DNA of 64,000 nt from Hormiphora californensis (lineage: Eukaryota; Ctenophora; Tentaculata; Cydippida; Pleurobrachiidae). Below are positions 51,924 to 63,363 of this stretch, one piece after another (the stretch's first letter is position 1; the number at the start of each line of letters is the position of its first letter). A program made the position numbers and the translations under genes. The stretch spans positions 3,886,385 through 3,950,384 of the forward strand of contig CM035352.1 of the NCBI GenBank assembly GCA_020137815.1, given 5' to 3'. The notes below the pieces were generated by a model, which worked only from the letters and a program-made list of their open reading frames with translations, did not search any database and had not been told where the DNA came from.

Positions 51924-53043
51924 TTTGAAAGTTGGGTGTTTTGTAGTTTTTTTACCGGACATTTTTACACTTGAAATGAACAAAACAATATTTGACATGG
52001 TCTGTGGCAATTCGTGCCTGAACATTGCGTTAGCGATAGTTCTTGTTGAGTATGGAGTCTCACCGCTTACTCAACAAGATAGTTCCTTGTCGGAGTTTTC
52101 CCCAGAAGAAGAGGGTCTGTGACAGACATCATGTGCAGGAGGTGTTGTAACCGGGAATTGCACATTTTGCAGACATGTGTAGCCGGAGAAATTACAATCA
52201 TTAATCAGGCGGGGGAATTTCAATATATAGTACACTATATAATATATAGTGTCGATCTAGAAAGTGTCTAGTTGAACTATGGTAGGGTAACAGTGTGACA
52301 CTTTATACGTGTGTGATTCTTTTAAAATGATATGTCAATTGTTTTTTGTTTTACACGGTCGCTTGTAGTGGGAAAACGGTAATGGAAAACGAAGATACAG
52401 TAAGACGACGCGCAACCGTGACCAATAAGGGCGCTAGTACGTGCTGACACATGAACTTTTTGCCGCGCGTTATGCACCGTGCGCGTCTCCTTACTGTATT
52501 TTGCGTTACCGTATTTTGACTGCAAGCAGCACTGTTTGTTGTTAAAAAAGTGTTTTCTTTGAAACAAGGGATAGAGTAAGGGTACGACTGTATTGGTTAT
52601 ATACTCTCATCTTACTTGGTCGGGCTCAGCGTCACAGCACCACTCGGGCCAGGTGCAGTGATTGGAGTACAAGTTTGAGGGCACCCCCCCCCCCCCCCGG
52701 GGCCCGATGCGATAAATTTCTATTATGAGGCGCACCCAATGGGTGCGCTAGTTAACTAAATAACGAAGCTATTTATTTAATTTATCGCGAAGAAATGCAT
52801 CACGATTATCGTCATTGTTATAATTCATATCTTCAGCAAACCGCTACGGCGCTATTTATGATGAGAAATGTTTCTAAGAAAGACACTATTTCTATGGAAC
52901 AACTGACTTAGTAGATGGGGGTAAGTGACTTAGTGACTTACCCCCAATCTACCCCCAATCTACTGTGTCTGGTGAATTTTTTTGCCATTATATATGGTCA
53001 AAAACGTCACCGACACGGGATTTTCCAATTTGCTTTATATCAG
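51924..53043. other. 3' flank of alpha2-delta and repeat-rich sequence
   Basis: The 3' UTR of alpha2-delta should start here, but I see no clear AATAAA close to the stop. A poly-C run lies at about 52685-52700 and a perfect hairpin GCGCACCCAATGGGTGCGC followed by TAG at about 52730-52750, the same hairpin as at 18.1 and 20.5 kb. No gene recognised. Confidence 0.45.
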
Positions 53044-54370
53044 GAAACGACCGAACCGGGTTTTTTTCCACCGAACCGAACCGAACCGAATTTGAAAAAC
53101 TTTTTTACCGAACCGAACCGAACCGAACCGAACCGAATTTCGGTAACCGAACCGAACCGAACCATGCAAAACTTTTTCTGTATAAGTGTTTCTCTAAAAA
53201 GTCATGGAGAGCACCGATCAAGGTATTGAGAATCATTCTCTGAAATTTTGTTAAAAAATGTTTGAAAAAATTTCAAAGTCAATTTTGTGAAAAAATTTTC
53301 AAAGTCAATTTTATCGTAAATTTTCTATGTCAATTTTTGCGTACGAATCGTGTTTCGAATCGGCAATGCTATACGGGAATGGTATTGCTAATTAGAAGGA
53401 TTAAACGAAAATTTCCTAATTAGATTTGATGGGGGATCACGTATCAGCACAATCCATCTCGGACCCACTAATTACCAACATCACTCCCGTTTAGCATTGT
53501 CGATTAGAAACACGATTCGTATACCATAATTTACTTAAAATATTTTTCACAAAAAAAATTTCACAAAATTTCAGGTAATGATTCTCAATACCTTGATCGA
53601 TGCTCTCCATGAATTTTTAGAGAAACATTTAATTTTGTGAAAAAACTTTGTAAAATATTTCAAAGTCAATTTCGGGAAAAAAAAATTATGTCAATTTTGC
53701 CGTACGAATCGTGTTGCGAATCGGTGATGCTATGCGGCAGTGCTCTCGCTAATTAGCAGGATTTATTGAAACATGAATCGTTTCCCCTAAACTTCCTAAT
53801 TAGATTTGATGGGGGATCACGTATCAGCATAATCCATCTCGGACCCACTAAATAGCAACATCACTCCCGCTTAGCAATACCGATTCGAAACACGATTCGT
53901 ACGCAAAAATTGACATAGAAAATTTTCCATAAAATTGACTTTGAAATATTTTCCAAACTTTTTTACAAAATTTCAGAGAATGATTCTTAACACCTTGATC
54001 GGTGCTCTCCATGAATTTTTTGAAAAAAAAGTTTCTGAATTTGTTGACCCTCTCATGAGGACACGATTCGACGGGAAGTCAGGTATCAAATCAATCCATA
54101 TCGAACCCGCTAACTAGCGAAATCATTTCCACATAGCATCACCGATTCGAAATAGGGTTAATACGGCGAAATTGACATTGAAATCCATACAATTTTCGTG
54201 AAATAATTGAAAAATTTTTCATGAAAAAGCCTGATTTTTGGGCATTTTTTGACCAAAAAATTCGGTGGTTCGGCCAAAATTTCCTACCGAACCGAACCGA
54301 ACCGAACCGCCCAAAAAACACCGAATTTCCGAACCGAACCGAACCGAACCGAATATTCGGTCGCTTCCTG
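53044..54370. repeat. Foldback-like region bounded by (ACCGA)n arrays
   Basis: Pure CCGAA tracts at about 53070-53165 and 54285-54360 bound it. Inside, a block recurs in direct and inverted orientation: TACGAATCGTGTTTCGAATC (53342) with the inverse CGATTCGAAACACGATTCGT (53880), GATGGGGGATCACGTATCAG at 53427 and 53808, and GCACCGATCAAGGTATTGAG at 53210 with inverse-like CTTGATCGGTGCTCTCCATG near 53994. It looks like tandem and inverted copies of one repeat; non-coding. Confidence 0.65.
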
Positions 54371-54726
54371 CTTTATATATAGTTACCCACTTAGAGTGAG
54401 TCAAAATCATCAAGAGATTGGGCAATACTGGGACTGTATGTATATTGGACTGAGCGATGGGACTGAGCTGTTTTTGCATGAGAGACAGAGTTGTTTTGGC
54501 AGAGTGTTCACCAATCACCATGGCTTCATATTTACTCTCATGGCCCCTAAATTTAACCGTCCCCTGGTTCCACCTGTTTTGTTCAAACCCACGCGGAGAG
54601 AGAAAGAGGATCGAGCAAGGCAAAGTTCCACGTGCTCTGTCAGGCCAATGCTCTGACCACCGTTCTCGCACGTACCGAGAAATGAGAATAGGTTCAGACC
54701 AATGCTCTGACAGCACGTGCTGGTAA

Positions 54727-55283
54727 TCTATTGTCCCAGACTCTGAGTCAGAGGCCACGTCTTTTTTACTTCATGTCTATATGAAGTAAATAAGACGTGG
54801 TCTCTGACTCAGAGTCTGGGACAATAGATTAGGATACTTGGAGCCGTCCATCTCCACGTGGGTTTGAACAAAACAGCTGGAACCAGGGGACGGTAGGAGA
54901 GTAGATATATATCTACTCTCCTACCGTCCCCTCGTTCCACCTGTTTTGTTCAAACCCACGCGGAGATAATGGATCGAGTAGCCTAGCCGGCTCCAAGTAT
55001 CCTCGCTCCTAGCGATGTGAGCTTTTTTACTTCATATCGATATGAAGTAAAAAAGACGTGGCCTCTGACTCAGAGTCTGGGACAATAGATTAGGATACTT
55101 GGAGCCGTCCATCTCCGCGTGGGTTTGAGCAAAACAGCTGGAACCAGGGGACGGTAGGAGAGTAGATATATATCTACTCTCCTACCGTCCCCTGGTTCCA
55201 CCTGTTTTGTTCAAACCCACGCGGAGATAATGGATCGAGTAGCCTAGCCGGCTCCAAGTATCCTCGCTCCTAGCGATGTGAGC
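54727..55283. repeat. Tandem duplication of palindrome-containing 240-bp units
   Basis: Units 54781-55022 and 55043-55283 are near-identical. Each contains a palindrome around ATATATATCT whose arms read GGAACCAGGGGACGGTAGGA and the inverse. The first unit is preceded by an inverse of its start (AATCTATTGTCCCAGACTCT), so the left boundary is itself a hairpin centred on CTATATGAAGTAA. The CGTCCCCTGGTTCCACCTGT block occurs upstream again at 54560. Confidence 0.8.
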
Positions 55284-55289
55284 TGTCTC

Positions 55290-55735
55290 CATTCATTTCT
55301 GTTCTCTGCAGTGTCAGCAATAGCACGGACAGACTGGGATTGACCCGTAGCGTTTCGATAATCGTTCAGAGCACAGGAGGTCCAGGTTTTACACGGTTTT
55401 CCTCTGGAACGTCTCCCATGACTAGGCAGGCACCCAGCGATAGAGTTTGTTGGGCACCCTTCCCTCAGGCATTATAATCAGGTGTCCAAACCAGCGGAGT
55501 CTCCCATTGCCAATGAAATTCGAGATTGGTTCTATCCCCGCCCTCTCCAGTACTCCCTGTTAGATACTCTCCTAAACCACTGTATTCTCAGGATTCTACG
55601 CAGGCACCGTTGGTGAAATGCCTCCACACGGCGATCTTAAACCTGCGTAGTAGTCCAGGCCTCACAACCATAGAGAAGCACCGTCAGAACAGCACCGTCA
55701 GAACAGCAGCCCTGTATTACAGGGCCTGTAAATCC
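55290..55735 (-). pseudogene. Decayed 3' end of an RTE-like non-LTR retrotransposon
   Basis: The minus strand reads LLYGCEAW, then CLRRILRIQWF, then after frame changes RWFGHLIIMPEG-like and PCKTW segments. This is the familiar tail downstream of the reverse transcriptase in many RTE-type elements (CLRRILxIxW ... LxWxGHxxRM). Frames are broken by several indels, and the transcriptase core is absent. Confidence 0.6.
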
Positions 55736-55776
55736 TAATCCTAGTATCTCTGGCAGAGATACTTGCAAGACAATTG

Positions 55777-56053
55777 GGGTCACCACACACCAAAGTTAAA
55801 ATTAAAATTAAAATTTTGATTTTAAACCCGCACACACCAGCGGCCGTTAAAATTTCTCTCTCCATTCTAAAAGTAACGATCTCACGCACGATTTTGACGG
55901 TCGCGTTGGATGACAAAATTTTAACATGCCGTCAAAATCGCGCGCGAGATTGTTACTTTTAGAATGGGGGAGAGAAATTTTAACGGCCGCTGGTGTGTGC
56001 GGGTTTAAAATCAAAATTTTAATTTTAATTTTAACTTTGGTGTGTGGTGACCC
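55777..56053. mobile_element. 277-bp near-perfect palindromic MITE
   Basis: Starts GGGTCACCACACACCAAAGT and ends in the inverse; the arms pair over about 130 bases each around 55915. It is flanked by TTG on both sides (55774-55776, 56054-56056), a possible 3-bp duplication. AT-rich sub-terminal part, no coding. Confidence 0.75.
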
Positions 56054-57059
56054 TTGGTTTTTTGGGCAGAGATTCTCTGCTTTATAATATAGACTAGAAA
56101 GCCCGTTGGAGTAGAGCGCCCGTTGACCCGAATCCCCACGCTCTCCCTCACCCAGGAGCACCCCTCTCACCCGCTGCACCAACCCGCACTTGCAGCCTTC
56201 AATCACCCGCTGCGTAGGGGCTATGGCACCTCCTTGACAACCCCCCTCTATTTGCACGTGTGGATACTACATCACCCGTAATCCTCCGTGTAAGATGAAT
56301 GAGTTTGCTACGCCTTTGATATCAATAGATTGATTGCAATTGCAACACCTTGGAATTAGTTTTTGTGATTCGGATCCTCCTCTTTCTCTTCGCGATTAAT
56401 CACAATGCACCATCTAGATCCTAGATAATTACGATTAGCTCAACGTTTTCCGTTGTCCAACCAGTCGGAGGATACAGTATATTATTGTTACCGCTTGCAC
56501 AAGACAATGTATTACATTACTTTTCTTGCAAAGCAATTAATATTATGCCCTTTATATAGTTTATAACTTGAGAGTTGAGTCACTTGAAACTTTTGGTGCA
56601 TCTTGCAGCCTGAATTTATTATTCAAATATTATTAAGATTTAAATTATAACATAACTGAGATCAGTTCTGAGAAATATTTGGTGTGATTTGCCCCTATAA
56701 AACTGATTCTCAAAGACTATAAAAAATGCCTTCACGTGCTTTCAACGCGTTATTCGTATCACGTGATTAGCGCAGTGCAATACGGTGCTGGGGCATCATC
56801 TAATGTTAATGTATTTAGTTGTTAATGCTCTGTACGGTGTGAGTTGGTATCACAGTTACAACTGCTTGCCATGCACAGCTTATGAATAATATCAATATAC
56901 TCATTGCCCCCCGTAAATAATAAATATCACCTTTTAAAGAGTTCATTATAATATTGGCCATGGAAGCTCTTGGAGCTACCCTTGATTGAATTCTATTCAT
57001 TCTTCTAACAATGCGATAGGAATCAACTGTTTTCCCAACCCGGCTAACTCATCAAAACA

Positions 57060-57312
57060 ATAAGAGTTTTATTTACCTGCATTGTAACACCTTACTCAAA
57101 ATAACTAGCTTTTATGTCATGAATATATTGAACAGCAATTAGACTTGCACAAATCAAGTGAAGATAGAGCCGAGTATATATTAATATATACTCGGCTCTA
57201 TCTTCACTTGCTTTGTGCAATTCTAATTGCTATTCAATATATTCATGACATAAAAGCTAGTTATTTTGAGTAAGGTGTTACAATGCAGGTACCTGGTAAA
57301 TAAAACTCTTAT
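57060..57312. repeat. 253-bp near-perfect palindrome
   Basis: The arms meet at TATATATTAATATATA near 57180. They pair from the central CTCGGCTCTATCTTCACTTG out to ATAAGAGTTTTATTTACC at the left and its inverse at the right, with one or two small indels. There is almost no loop, so it would extrude a cruciform or cause assembly trouble. Confidence 0.85.
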
Positions 57313-57341
57313 TGTAATTATAATTATCAAAGTACTAAGAG

Positions 57342-57548
57342 CAGTCAGACCCCGATTTACCAGGATGCTTGATATAATCGGGATGAGTCTGTGTCATGGG
57401 GAAAGTCAGCCGCCAGTTAAGTCGGTTTTTGTTAAACAGTGTCTACACTCTACCCCCTTTCTGTTTTTTACCAACCCGCAGTCAAACAAAGCAAGGCAAA
57501 TTTTTGTGAGGTAAATCGAGGTTCCGGTAAATCGGGGTCCGATCACTG
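57342..57548. mobile_element. Pogo-like MITE
   Basis: CAGTCAGACCCCGATTTACC at the left and GGTAAATCGGGGTCCGATCA at the right are inverted; same family as 15964-16134 and 24161-24255, here more diverged. Confidence 0.6.
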
Positions 57549-58862
57549 TGTATATTGGTAATTTCCTGTAACTCTCCCAAATCGAGTCCGGCTCCGGGGG
57601 TACTCTGTCTTTTGTTTGGGGCACACAACTCACCTCCCCCTGTATATAATGTAGCTAGTTATTGTGTAAATCTAAAAGCAAGCTTTTGTTATTGACAGAA
57701 TCTTGCAGCCATGAAGAATCCCCCTCCTGCAATTAGAAGGAGAAGCATCACCCTCTACAATTGGGTCATATGGGGGGGGGGCTAATTAGAAGGATCAGAG
57801 CTACTGGGGGACACTATTTAACTGGTGCACTAGTTGCTATCTCTTCATATACTTGACAGTCATTGGCAATATATTGAGCTGTTCCACCCGTTTTTATAAA
57901 ATCTCGCGGTGATCACGTCGAGGCAGTGCCAACAAATTACAAAGCTCAAGTTCAGTCCCTCTTTATACTCTTTATACTTGCACACGCTGTTTGAAACTTT
58001 GAATCGCAAAATAAAAAATATTAAAGTTGGCCCAGCTAGCACGTAATTTTAATTGTTTTTCGTCGTCGCTCACCCGCAATCACATGTCTCCATAGAGGGG
58101 GTCAACACGCACATTCAATCGAGCTCATATGGCACTAAATATTTAAAGAGCAGAGAATGCTATTAAATTTCCATAGTGTAATGTAGGATCTCTGGCCTTG
58201 CTTAATACTGCAAGCTGCTACTAGGTTGTTTCGTTTTGTTAAGCTCATGCAGGGAGGGGCCTTAGACGATCTTAATAAAACGGGGGCTTAGACAATTTTG
58301 CATAAGAAATCCGTATGCAAAGATTGTCTAAGCCCCATCTTATTAAGAATGACAAAGGATTGTTTTGTTCAAACCGTTTTCATTTTTCGGGGTGCATTCA
58401 GACAGGGTCGAGCGAGCTGCAAGACAAATTAGGCACCGTTGGAACGTCACGCAATTTAACTCGTTGAAATAAGCGGGCACAAGGGTACCGTGAGCATTTC
58501 GCTGCAAGCTGTGCTTATCGTGAAAGTATTGAACACAGCTTGCAACATTGAATACATCATACTGCGTGCCATATATAACAGTTTTATCGAGAACAGTCTT
58601 TAGTTTCCTATTTTCATAATTGTATATCTAGAGAACCCGGCCATCCATGAATTTCAGAGAGTTCAAACTCAGTGCGGGGTCTGACGACTGGCAGCGCTAG
58701 ACAGCCACACATATAATAGATCCTTAATTAGGCAGAAGTATGTGCAGTAGTCTAGCACGATTCGAATTAAAACTTGTTCAGTTTCTGTGAATTGGTGATG
58801 AAGCTGTTAGATGGGATATAAGATGTTCACAATGCGACCCAACTTCTTCTTCTTCTTCTTGC

Positions 58863-59300
58863 CTGGGTTTGGGGAACCCACTATGTGAACTTAACTTCAC
58901 ATCCCAATATTCCATTCAACAACAATCTCTTGATCATTCTCATTTCTCATTCAGTGAAACGTAGTTCAATGCGAATTCAATGCGAATTGAATATGATATT
59001 TATTGAGTATAATGGTTCGATTTGAAGCAAACAATGAACATTTTCAATGCTTGTATGGAAGATGATCTATACTTGATCAATGTACTTGTTAATGTTACAT
59101 TTCTAATTACAATTGTTGTTGGATCTCCCATCAATTCTGAGAGGTTTCGTAACCCCTACGGCCAAACATGCTACGTGATGTCTGCCCCAAGCTTCAAGTT
59201 GGGTCGCCACCCCTCGCGGACAACTCATTCACGAACACCCATGATAGTGTCGTCCATATATCACTTATGCGATAGTCCCTAGTGGGTTCCCCAAACCCAG
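58863..59300. mobile_element. 438-bp insertion in the left arm of the foldback
   Basis: Ends CTGGGTTTGGGGAACCCACT and its inverse, absent from the same place in the right arm (which reads straight from TTCTTCTTCTTGAATCTTAA into the next block). It contains an 86-codon frame without motifs. Inverted ends suggest a DNA element; no target duplication is evident. Confidence 0.65.
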
Positions 59301-59741
59301 ACACTCTTAACAGGGTGTGAACTGCATGTCGTGTTTGCTAGTCGCGAGCGCGCTTGCGAGACAAGCAAACACGTCAAGGTTCATTAACAAGCATGCTGCT
59401 CAGTCATTTTAGATTTAATACACAATGTAAGGATACCATGTAATAGGTGAGACTCTTGCCGTCACCCTCGTTCAAGTCCCGTGAAAAACGGAGCAGTACA
59501 CGCAAACTGATGCCCATTTTCCTCGCGTGACCCCGATTCAGCAGTTTGAGACACCAACTCTTTAGGGGGCCATATCTCAGGAACCAGACAAGATAGGAAA
59601 AATCGCCGTCTAATGAGGCGTACAGTTTTTAATCTAGTTTACCACTGTACCGGCCGTTTCACTCTCCGACCTAAAACAAAAATCGCAACCCCACAAAACT
59701 TCAAAATAATGAAATTCACATCTCGCATGTCGTGTTGCATG

Positions 59742-60438
59742 TCAGAGCTTGTAATGGCCAAATGTTTATGAGCCGCATGAAGATATGAGCCGCATGAAGA
59801 TGAGCCGCATGAAGATATTCAATGACAAACTTGAACTACAAACGACAGTTACCCATACTTGTCCCCCCGCCCCCCCCCCCCCCCTAACCCCCTAGCTCCT
59901 TGAATTTTTGGTTTTATTAGCGTTTATTTATTTATTATTCTATTTGTGTTGGGTTCCGGTTCAGCGTCTCGTAGCGTGGCCCCTAGGATGGTTAACCACT
60001 ATAATACTGGGTGCAAGCTGTAACTGCATATATTGCAGCCTGTCCAACCTAGTATAACCGGTTTTTCCCTCTGGTGAGTTATACCATATTTGGGTGCACC
60101 TCCCCTGCTCTCTCTTCCCCCCCTCTCTTTTCTTGACCCGGTTTTGACCTGTGTGTTCGTTTAATAGTTTGTTCTCTAGTTTTTGGGTTTAGTAGTTATT
60201 TGTCGTTTTAGAATTTTTAAGTCGTTGTAGTCGTTTTTAGTACTTGTGGTCGTTTTAGTCTTTAGTTGTGTTGTAGTAATTTATTTAGTTGATCTATCGA
60301 GATATATTCATTTTGTAAAGTTACCATTTTCTTTAGTTCTGAAGAAGGCGTTGACGCCGAAACTGTTAACAAACCACAGTGTTTTACATGTTGTCCAACC
60401 CTAGAGGCCGCCGGTATACTCTACTAACAATATATATG
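59742..60438. mobile_element. Retroelement-like 3' end inserted in the left arm
   Basis: Absent from the right arm. Flanked by TTGCATGTC on both sides, although the target is itself repetitive. Near its end is TCTGAAGAAGGCGTTGACGC followed by CGAAACTG, the hairpin seen in the 3' UTR of many non-LTR or Penelope-like retroelements. A poly-C run lies at about 59868-59884. No coding domain remains. Confidence 0.5.
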
Positions 60439-60586
60439 TTGCATGTCGTGTTGCATGTCGTGTCATGTTATTGACGCGCTCGCGTTCAACTCTCACGCAG
60501 CAGCTGCAGAACATGGCGGGAAACATCGAGGAGTAGAGAGAGGGTCGGTGCCGAATCAAATATTTCTTGATCTTGATCTACTCCAT

Positions 60587-61835
60587 CTCTCAGCTATCCT
60601 ACCCCTCATCAACTCGATCTCTCAGCTACCCTACCCCTCATCTACTCAATTTTTCAGCTACCCTACCCCTCATCTACTCCATCTTTCAGCTACCCTACCC
60701 CTTATCTAGTCTATCTCTCAGCTACCCTACTCCTCATCTTCTCCATCTCTCTACATCCCATTTACTCCATCTCTCAGCTTCCCTATTAGGGAAGCATAGA
60801 GATGGAAACGATTAGGGGTAGGGAATCCCTATCCATAATCGTTTCCATCTCTATGCTTCCCTAGCCCTCATCAACTCCATCTTTCAGCTACCCTACCCCT
60901 AATCTAGTCCATCTCTCCGCTACCCTACTCCTCATCTACTCCATCTCTCAGCTACCCTACCTCCCATTTACTCCATCTCTCAGCTTCCCTACCTCCCATT
61001 TACTCCATCTCTCAGCTTTCCTACCTCCCATTTACTCCATCTCTCAGCTTACCTACCTCCCATTTACTCCATATCTCAGCTTCCCTACCTGCCATTTACT
61101 CCATCTCTCAGATACCCTACCTCCCATTTACTCCATCTCTCAGCTTACCTACCTTCCATTTACTCCATCTCTCAGCTTCCCTACCTCCCATTTACTCCAT
61201 CCCTCAGCTACCCTACCTCCCATTTGATCCATCTCTCAGCTTCCCTACCTCCCATTTACTCCATTTCTCAGCTTCCCTACCTCTCATTTACTTACTCCAT
61301 CTCTCAGCTACCCTACCTCCCATTTACTCCATCTCTCAGCTTCCCTACCTCCCATTTACTCCATTTCTCAGCTACCCTACCTCCCATTTACTCCATCTCT
61401 CAGCTTCCCTACCTCCCATTTACTCCATCCCTCAGCTACCCTACCTCCCATTTGATCCATCTCTCAGCTTCCCTACCTCCCATTTACTCCATTTCTCAGC
61501 TTCCCTACCTCTCATTTAGTACTCCATCTCTCAGCTTCCCTACCTCCCATTTACTCCATCTCTCAGCTTCCCTACCTCCCATTTACTCCATCTCTCAGCT
61601 ACCCTACCTCCCATTTACTCCATTTCTCAGCTACCCTACCTCCCATTTACTCCATCTCTCAACTTCCCTACCTCCCTTTTACTCCATCTCTCAGCTACCC
61701 TACCTCCCATTTACTCCATCTCTCAGCTTCCCTACCTCCCATTTACTCCATCGCTTACCTTCCCTACCTCCCATTTACTCCATCTCTCAGCTTCCCTACC
61801 TCCCATTTACTCCATCTCTCATTTATCCCAACATT
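60587..61835. repeat. Minisatellite with units of about 32 bp
   Basis: Units read CTCCATCTCTCAGCTTCCCT followed by ACCTCCCATTTA, repeated about 40 times with sporadic substitutions. One frame stays open for 225 codons as Ser/Leu/Pro-rich repeats because the unit lacks stops. The inverse array continues at 61846-62480. Confidence 0.9.
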
Positions 61836-63077
61836 CCTACCCCTGAGAGATGGAGTAAATGGGAGGTAGGGAAGCTGAGAGATGGAGTAAATGGGAGGTA
61901 GGGAAGCTGAGAGATGGAGTAAATGGGAGGTAGGGAAGCTGAGAGATGGAGTAAATGGGAGGTAGGGTAGCTGAGAGATGGAGTAAATGGGAGGAAGGGA
62001 AGCTGAGAGATGGAGTAAATGGAAGGTAAGGTAGCTGAGAGATGGAGTAAATGGGAGGTAGGGAAGCTGAGAGATGGAGTAAATGGGAGGTAGGGTAGCT
62101 GAGAGATGGAGTAAATGGGAGGAAGGGAAGCTGAGAGATGGAGTAAATGGAAGGTAAGGTAGCTGAGAGATGGAGTAGATGAGGAGTAGGGTAGCGGAGA
62201 GATGGACTAGATTAGGGGTAGGGTAGCTGAAAGATGGAGTTGATGAGGGCTAGGGAAGCATAGAGATGGAAACGATTATGGATAGGAATTCCCTACCCCT
62301 AATCGTTTCCATCTCTATGCTTCCCTAATAGGGAAGCTGAGAGATGGAGTAGATGAGGAGTAGGGTAGCTGAAAGATGGAGTAGATGAGGGGTAGGGTAG
62401 CTGAAAAATTGAGTAGATGAGGGGTAGGGTAGCTGAGAGATCGAGTTGATGAGGGGTAGGATAGCTGAGAGATGGAGTAGATCAAGATCAAGAAATATTT
62501 GATTCGGCACCGACCCTCTCTCTACTCCTCGATGTTTCCCGCCATGTTCTGCAGCTGCTGCGTGAGAGTTGAACGCGAGCGCGTCAATAACATGACACGA
62601 CATGCAACACGACATGCAACACGACATGCGAGATGCGAATTTCATTATTTTGAAGTTTTGTGGGGTTGCGATTTTTGTTTTAGGTCGGAGAGTGAAACGG
62701 CCGGTACAGTGGTAAACTAGATTAAAAACTGTACGCCTCATTAGACGGCGATTTTTCCTATCTTGTCTGGTTCCTGAGATATGGCCCCCTAAAGAGTTGG
62801 TGTCTCAAACTGCTGAATCGGGGTCACGCGAGGAAAATGGGCATCAGTTTGCGTGTACTGCTCCGTTTTTCACGGGACTTGAACGAGGGTGACGGCAAGA
62901 GTCTCACCTATTACATGGTATCCTTACATTGTGTATTAAATCTAAAATGACTGAGCAGCATGCTTGTTAATGAACCTTGACGTGTTTGCTTGTCTCGCAA
63001 GCGCGCTCGCGACTAGCAAACACGACATGCAGTTCACACCCTGCTTAAGATTCAAGAAGAAGAAGAAGTTGGGTCGC

Positions 63078-63297
63078 TGCAGCACTATCTTGCGGTGATC
63101 TGTAACAGATCCTGACCTGCATGTTCCCAACACCTGTCATTACTATGACACGGTGGGTTGGGTCATTGGCATGTTGCATCACCATGGGATTGTTCCAGGC
63201 CCCGCCCTCTTTCAAGCTTGGTGTTAGCATAGTTACCATGGACGTCAGCATCATATGTCTCGCTTGAACATAGCTATATAGTCCTTTCTTTCTGGCT

Positions 63298-63363
<66 letters not shown>

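Larger units (their letters stand above)
56054..58833. other. Intergenic stretch with palindromes, no recognised gene
   Basis: Apart from the separately listed elements it holds an inverted pair at 58270-58345 (GGGGGCTTAGACAATTTTGC against GCAAAGATTGTCTAAGCCCC) and a CTAG-ending GGGCTTTCTAG on the minus strand near 56095. ORFs are short and without motifs. Confidence 0.45.
58834..63077. mobile_element. 4.2-kb foldback (giant palindrome) with minisatellite arms
   Basis: The outer ends GCGACCCAACTTCTTCTTCT and the inverse pair. Inside them GGTGTGAACTGCATGTCGTG (59312) matches the inverse at about 63040, and matching continues inward through CGGCCGTTTCACTCTCCGAC and CCTCGATGTTTCCCGCCATG-type blocks to a centre near 61840. 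The inner arms are a roughly 32-bp minisatellite, about 40 units on the left (60587-61835) and fewer on the right. Each arm also has its own small palindrome around CGTTTCCATCTCTATGCTTC. The left arm is longer because of two insertions. No transposase. Foldback-type element or inverted duplication. Confidence 0.75.

Noticed and set aside
61224-61901. 225-codon Ser/Leu/Pro-rich repeat ORF
   Set aside because: It is the forward reading of a 32-bp minisatellite in a foldback arm. Unit length and lack of stops explain it, and there is no start context or signal peptide.
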